Shown here one piece after another: positions 32,084 through 34,720 of a stretch of 34,720 bases of DNA (within the stretch, counting starts at the first letter, position 1; every line of letters starts with the position of its first letter). The DNA lies in contig SXPJ01000096.1 of the NCBI GenBank assembly GCA_005776395.1, positions 1 to 34,720 of the forward strand, read 5' to 3'. The position numbers and the translations under genes are program-made. A model generated the notes under the pieces. That model had not been told where the DNA came from. It was given only the letters and a program-made list of their open reading frames with translations, and did no database searches. This stretch comes from Bdellovibrionales bacterium (lineage in GTDB: Bacteria > Bdellovibrionota > FAC87 > UBA2466).

Positions 32084-33826
32084 TCACCCAGCCATTTCTA
32101 GTTCAGCACTCTTTTTTGAAATCGCTTTATTTCCAATAATAAGATGGTCCATTTCACTATTTAGAAAACAGCGAATAGCATCTTCGGGAGTGCAGACAAT
32201 AGGTTCGCAATCGTTAAATGAAGTATTAATCAGCATAGGGACTCCGGTTTTTTGACGGAAAATATCAATGAGGCGCCAATAGAAAGGCTGATTATTCTGG
32301 GTGACCGATTGAATTCTACACGAATTATCTGCATGAACGACTGAGGGAATTTTTTTGTGTTTTTCTGGTTTGACTTGGAAAACCGCTTCCATTGTGGGGC
32401 TATAAAAAACATTTTCAAACCATTCATTCTGATATTCTTCGAGCACTGAGGCTGCAAAGGGACGAAAATTTTCTCTGTGCTTTACTCGAGCATTCAACTT
32501 GTCCTTCATTTTAGGGTGTCTTGGATCTGCTAAAATACTTCTGTTGCCTAGGGCTCTAGGACCAAACTCCATTCTTCCATGGAAGAGCCCTAAAATTTTT
32601 CCGCCTTTTAATTCATCTGTAACCCAATCAATAAGGGCCTCTTCATTTTCGAAAGCTTTTTCAGAAAGTTGTTCTGAATTAGTTGAGGTCGAAAACTCTT
32701 CCTTGGGAGCGGGCCCCAAAAGTCCCCAATGCCCCCCTTCTGGAGTGATCTCTCTCTCTGCAAATGCAATAGCAGCGCCTACGGCAATTCCCGCATCATG
32801 CGAAGCTGGAGCCACTAAAACACTTTTGAAAGGAGTATTTTTTGGAATTTGTCCTACCCAAACACTATTATGGGCACATCCTCCAGATAGGGCGATAGTT
32901 TCTAGAGGAACTCTATTATAGAGTTGATAAAGCAAATGATTTGCAATCTCTTCAAAACAAACCTGGGCTGATTTAGCCAAGTCTTTGTGACATTGAAGAA
33001 TCGGTTCATTGGGTTTTCTGGGTTTGAAACCTATGAGCTGAGTCATGTAGTTTAAATTGAAAAATGGAAGAAGTTTAGGCTGTGAGTTTTCAATAAAAAA
33101 CGTCAGAGGATGTTTGAGAATTGGAAAGGCTTCAAGGTTTAACTCACATCCGAATTTTTCTTTTTTTCGGATTAAATTTCGCATCTCGGCCAAATATTTT
33201 GGAGTCCCAAAACTGGAAAGGCCCATAACTTTAAATTCATCGCCATAATACGGAAAACCTAGGTATTGGGTTATGGCCGTATAGAAAAAACCTACCGAAT
33301 GGGGAAAGATCATTCGATCTAGAATTGTAATTTTGTGCCCTTCAGTTTTTCCAATACTTGCTGAAACAAAATCACCCAATCCATCAAAGGACAGATAAGC
33401 TGCTTCTCTTTTAGGATCTAGGTATCGGCAACTGTAAAGATGGGCTAAGTGATGTTCTACTCGCTTAATCTTTGCTTTATTTAATTTAAGTTGTTTGAGG
33501 TTTTTTGAAAGCGATATTTTTGGATCTGCAGTTTTTGATTTGAGCTTTCGAAGTAATTGAGGATGTTTTAATACCAATGCAATCTTTTTTTGAATTTGAT
33601 TCCATGGTTTTTTTGCAATGGCTACTATTTCCACCTGTTCTGGAGAAATCCCAGCATGTTCTAAACAATATTTTATAGCTAACTCAGGAAAGCCTGCAAA
33701 ATGTTTAATTCGATTGAACCGCTCCTCTTCAGCCGCAGCAGATAACCTGTTTTCTATAATAAGCGCAGCTGAGGAATCCCCATGGCCGTAACTTATTCCG
33801 AGAATTATTTTGGGTTGAGGTGCCAT
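32084..33826 (-). CDS. NodU/CmcH-family O-carbamoyltransferase
   Basis: The 580-residue enzyme has both domains of the family. The N-terminal Kae1/YrdC-like ASKHA domain begins ILGISYGHGDSSAALI. Metal-binding histidines lie in VEHHLAHLYS (His125, His126, His129), followed by YLSFDGLGDF and the nucleotide segment LSGGCAHNSVW (313-323). The C-terminal domain (about 405-570) has GRMEFGPRALGNRSILADPR, RENFRPFAASVL and LINTSFNDCEPIVCTPEDA. Members move a carbamoyl group from carbamoyl phosphate via carbamoyl-AMP to a hydroxyl of a sugar or antibiotic. In this neighbourhood, decoration of a surface glycan is likely (inference). It is divergent from the WecA-like gene. Confidence 0.9.
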   Translation of the reverse strand: MAPQPKIILGISYGHGDSSAALIIENRLSAAAEEERFNRIKHFAGFPELAIKYCLEHAGISPEQVEIVAIAKKPWNQIQKKIALVLKHPQLLRKLKSKTADPKISLSKNLKQLKLNKAKIKRVEHHLAHLYSCRYLDPKREAAYLSFDGLGDFVSASIGKTEGHKITILDRMIFPHSVGFFYTAITQYLGFPYYGDEFKVMGLSSFGTPKYLAEMRNLIRKKEKFGCELNLEAFPILKHPLTFFIENSQPKLLPFFNLNYMTQLIGFKPRKPNEPILQCHKDLAKSAQVCFEEIANHLLYQLYNRVPLETIALSGGCAHNSVWVGQIPKNTPFKSVLVAPASHDAGIAVGAAIAFAEREITPEGGHWGLLGPAPKEEFSTSTNSEQLSEKAFENEEALIDWVTDELKGGKILGLFHGRMEFGPRALGNRSILADPRHPKMKDKLNARVKHRENFRPFAASVLEEYQNEWFENVFYSPTMEAVFQVKPEKHKKIPSVVHADNSCRIQSVTQNNQPFYWRLIDIFRQKTGVPMLINTSFNDCEPIVCTPEDAIRCFLNSEMDHLIIGNKAISKKSAELEMAG

Positions 33827-34093
33827 AATTTTAATTGGGTTAATGAATTATTTTATCTTGTTTAAAGTTGTATTTCATCTAATCCTCTAAAGAAAGAAGT
33901 GGTAAGCCAGGCTGGTTGCGGCGCGGCCAAGAGCTTTTTTTGAGATCTTCTTACAGAAAAACAACCCAAGTTAAGAATTCTTATGAGCAGAATTTAAAAA
34001 AACCAGTAAACTAATATTATACGTCTTTTTTAGTATAGCACTAACCAGTTAACCCTAAATGGAATACGCAAGCCGTCTTTAACAGGCAATCTC
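33827..34093. promoter_or_regulatory. Divergent intergenic region with a GC-rich, JUMPstart-like element
   Basis: This 267-bp AT-rich gap separates the divergent carbamoyltransferase and WecA-like genes, so both promoters should lie here, but no clean -35/-10 pair stands out. At 33902-33929 an unusually GC-rich block, GTAAGCCAGGCTGGTTGCGG and following, resembles the right half of the JUMPstart/ops element (TTAAGCCAGGGGCGGTAGCG) found before polysaccharide operons. It points toward the WecA-like gene. Confidence 0.3.
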
Positions 34094-34720
34094 ATGCAAA
34101 TTACTGTTCAAGAATTAACAGAATTTTTCATGCTTTTGATCGGTTCTATATTTATTTCCTATCCTCTTTTAGTGCTTAACAATCGTTTGGCACCTCGATT
34201 GGGTTTAATTGATTGGCCTAAAGCTAGAGGGTTAACTGAACATCAAATTCCCATTATTGGTCATAGTCTAGTCTTAATCTCAATTTTATTTTTTAGTATT
34301 GCGAAACTATTTAATTTTCCAATTAGTGGCTGGTTCTTGAGCACTGCAGTCGTAATTGCAATTATGGGAATGCTGGATGATCGTCAGCCGCTTCCTGCGA
34401 TCGATAAAATGTTTGTTCAAATTGTGTTTGTTGTTTGCTTGGTCCTCTTTGACCCCAATTTAAGAAATGGAATTAGTGAACAATATGGACCGGGAGCCAC
34501 GTTCTTATCTATCTTTTTTATTTTAGGTTTAATGAACGCGGTTAATTTTATTGATGGCATCGATGGTTTAGCTGGATTGGTGCTGCTACTAGGAAGTGTT
34601 GGATTTTATGCAATTGCCCACACAAATTCAGATCTCAATGTTTTTGTAGTGTATTCGCCTGTATTAATCGGTTCTTTGATTCCGTTTCTGTTTCTTAATG
34701 TTGTAAAGAGAAAAGGATTC
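34094..34720 (+). CDS. WecA/MraY-family polyprenyl-phosphate sugar-1-phosphate transferase (3' end outside the window)
   Basis: The first 209 codons of a gene running off the window. After one membrane helix the protein has PRLGLIDWPKARGLTEHQIP, the N-terminal cytoplasmic loop of WecA-like enzymes. The metal-binding MGMLDDRQPLPAIDKM with Asp-Asp comes next, then MNAVNFIDGIDGLAG, the hallmark NxxNFxDGxDGLA motif. These integral membrane enzymes attach a sugar 1-phosphate from a UDP-sugar to undecaprenyl phosphate, starting a lipid-linked glycan. The usual PxxGG motif of the first loop reads IPIIGH here. ATG 34094 was chosen because the membrane topology fits; the ribosome site is weak. The sugar cannot be told without the C-terminal part. 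Confidence 0.85.
   Translation, partial: MQITVQELTEFFMLLIGSIFISYPLLVLNNRLAPRLGLIDWPKARGLTEHQIPIIGHSLVLISILFFSIAKLFNFPISGWFLSTAVVIAIMGMLDDRQPLPAIDKMFVQIVFVVCLVLFDPNLRNGISEQYGPGATFLSIFFILGLMNAVNFIDGIDGLAGLVLLLGSVGFYAIAHTNSDLNVFVVYSPVLIGSLIPFLFLNVVKRKGF

Overview
The window reads as chromosomal DNA of an AT-rich (roughly 40% GC by eye), gene-dense, two-membrane bacterium. OmpA-type and Pst proteins imply an outer membrane and periplasm. A FliL-like protein and a PilT ATPase imply flagellar or type IV pilus machinery. The gene mix (a complete nucleoside-salvage operon, PilT, FliL, OmpA, NodU-type carbamoyltransferase) would suit a Bdellovibrionota-like organism, but that placement is an inference from gene content, not a phylogenetic result. 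No rRNA, tRNA or CRISPR array was seen.

Layout. 1-217: 5'-truncated ISL3 transposase remnant. 321-1525: prepilin-like gene and a possible small coupled ORF. 1497-5349 (minus): FliL-like, pyruvate kinase, FtsB-like and GHMP kinase genes, with a MITE-like palindromic element between fliL and pyk. 5478-6941: OmpA-family protein with a terminator at its stop codon. 7106-7655: inverted, internally deleted copy of the ftsB-GHMP kinase locus. 7662-14509 (minus): pstS-pstC-pstA-pstB-phoU-phoB-phoR operon behind a candidate Pho box. 14827-15030: a second, scrambled GHMP kinase remnant. 15089-18605 (plus): hot-dog thioesterase, TMTC-like glycosyltransferase, endonuclease IV. 18674-24483 (minus): deoC-deoB-deoA-punA-cdd-mtaD. 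24539-26267: acylphosphatase and PilT. 26502-34720: envelope glycan genes (GT-C glycosyltransferase, Wzy-like polymerase, HAD-UbiA fusion, carbamoyltransferase, start of a WecA/MraY-family gene), with a four-helix-bundle protein among them.

How the genes work together. The pst/pho operon is a self-contained phosphate uptake and sensing unit. The deo/pun/cdd/mtaD operon turns nucleosides into free bases plus acetaldehyde and glyceraldehyde 3-phosphate, which pyruvate kinase can help carry through lower glycolysis. The right-hand block looks like polyprenyl-phosphate-linked glycan synthesis: a lipid-sugar initiator, a possible polyprenyl-phosphate-pentose synthase, membrane glycosyltransferases, a polymerase and a carbamoyl decoration enzyme.

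Most unusual is the rearrangement history of the left half. Two extra pieces of the GHMP kinase gene bracket the Pho operon, one with the ftsB promoter still attached and nearly identical to the parent. Repeated short elements sit at the rearrangement edges. No clear new defence or biosynthetic system was recognised; the repeat/duplication structure and the HAD-UbiA glycan locus are the best candidates for follow-up.
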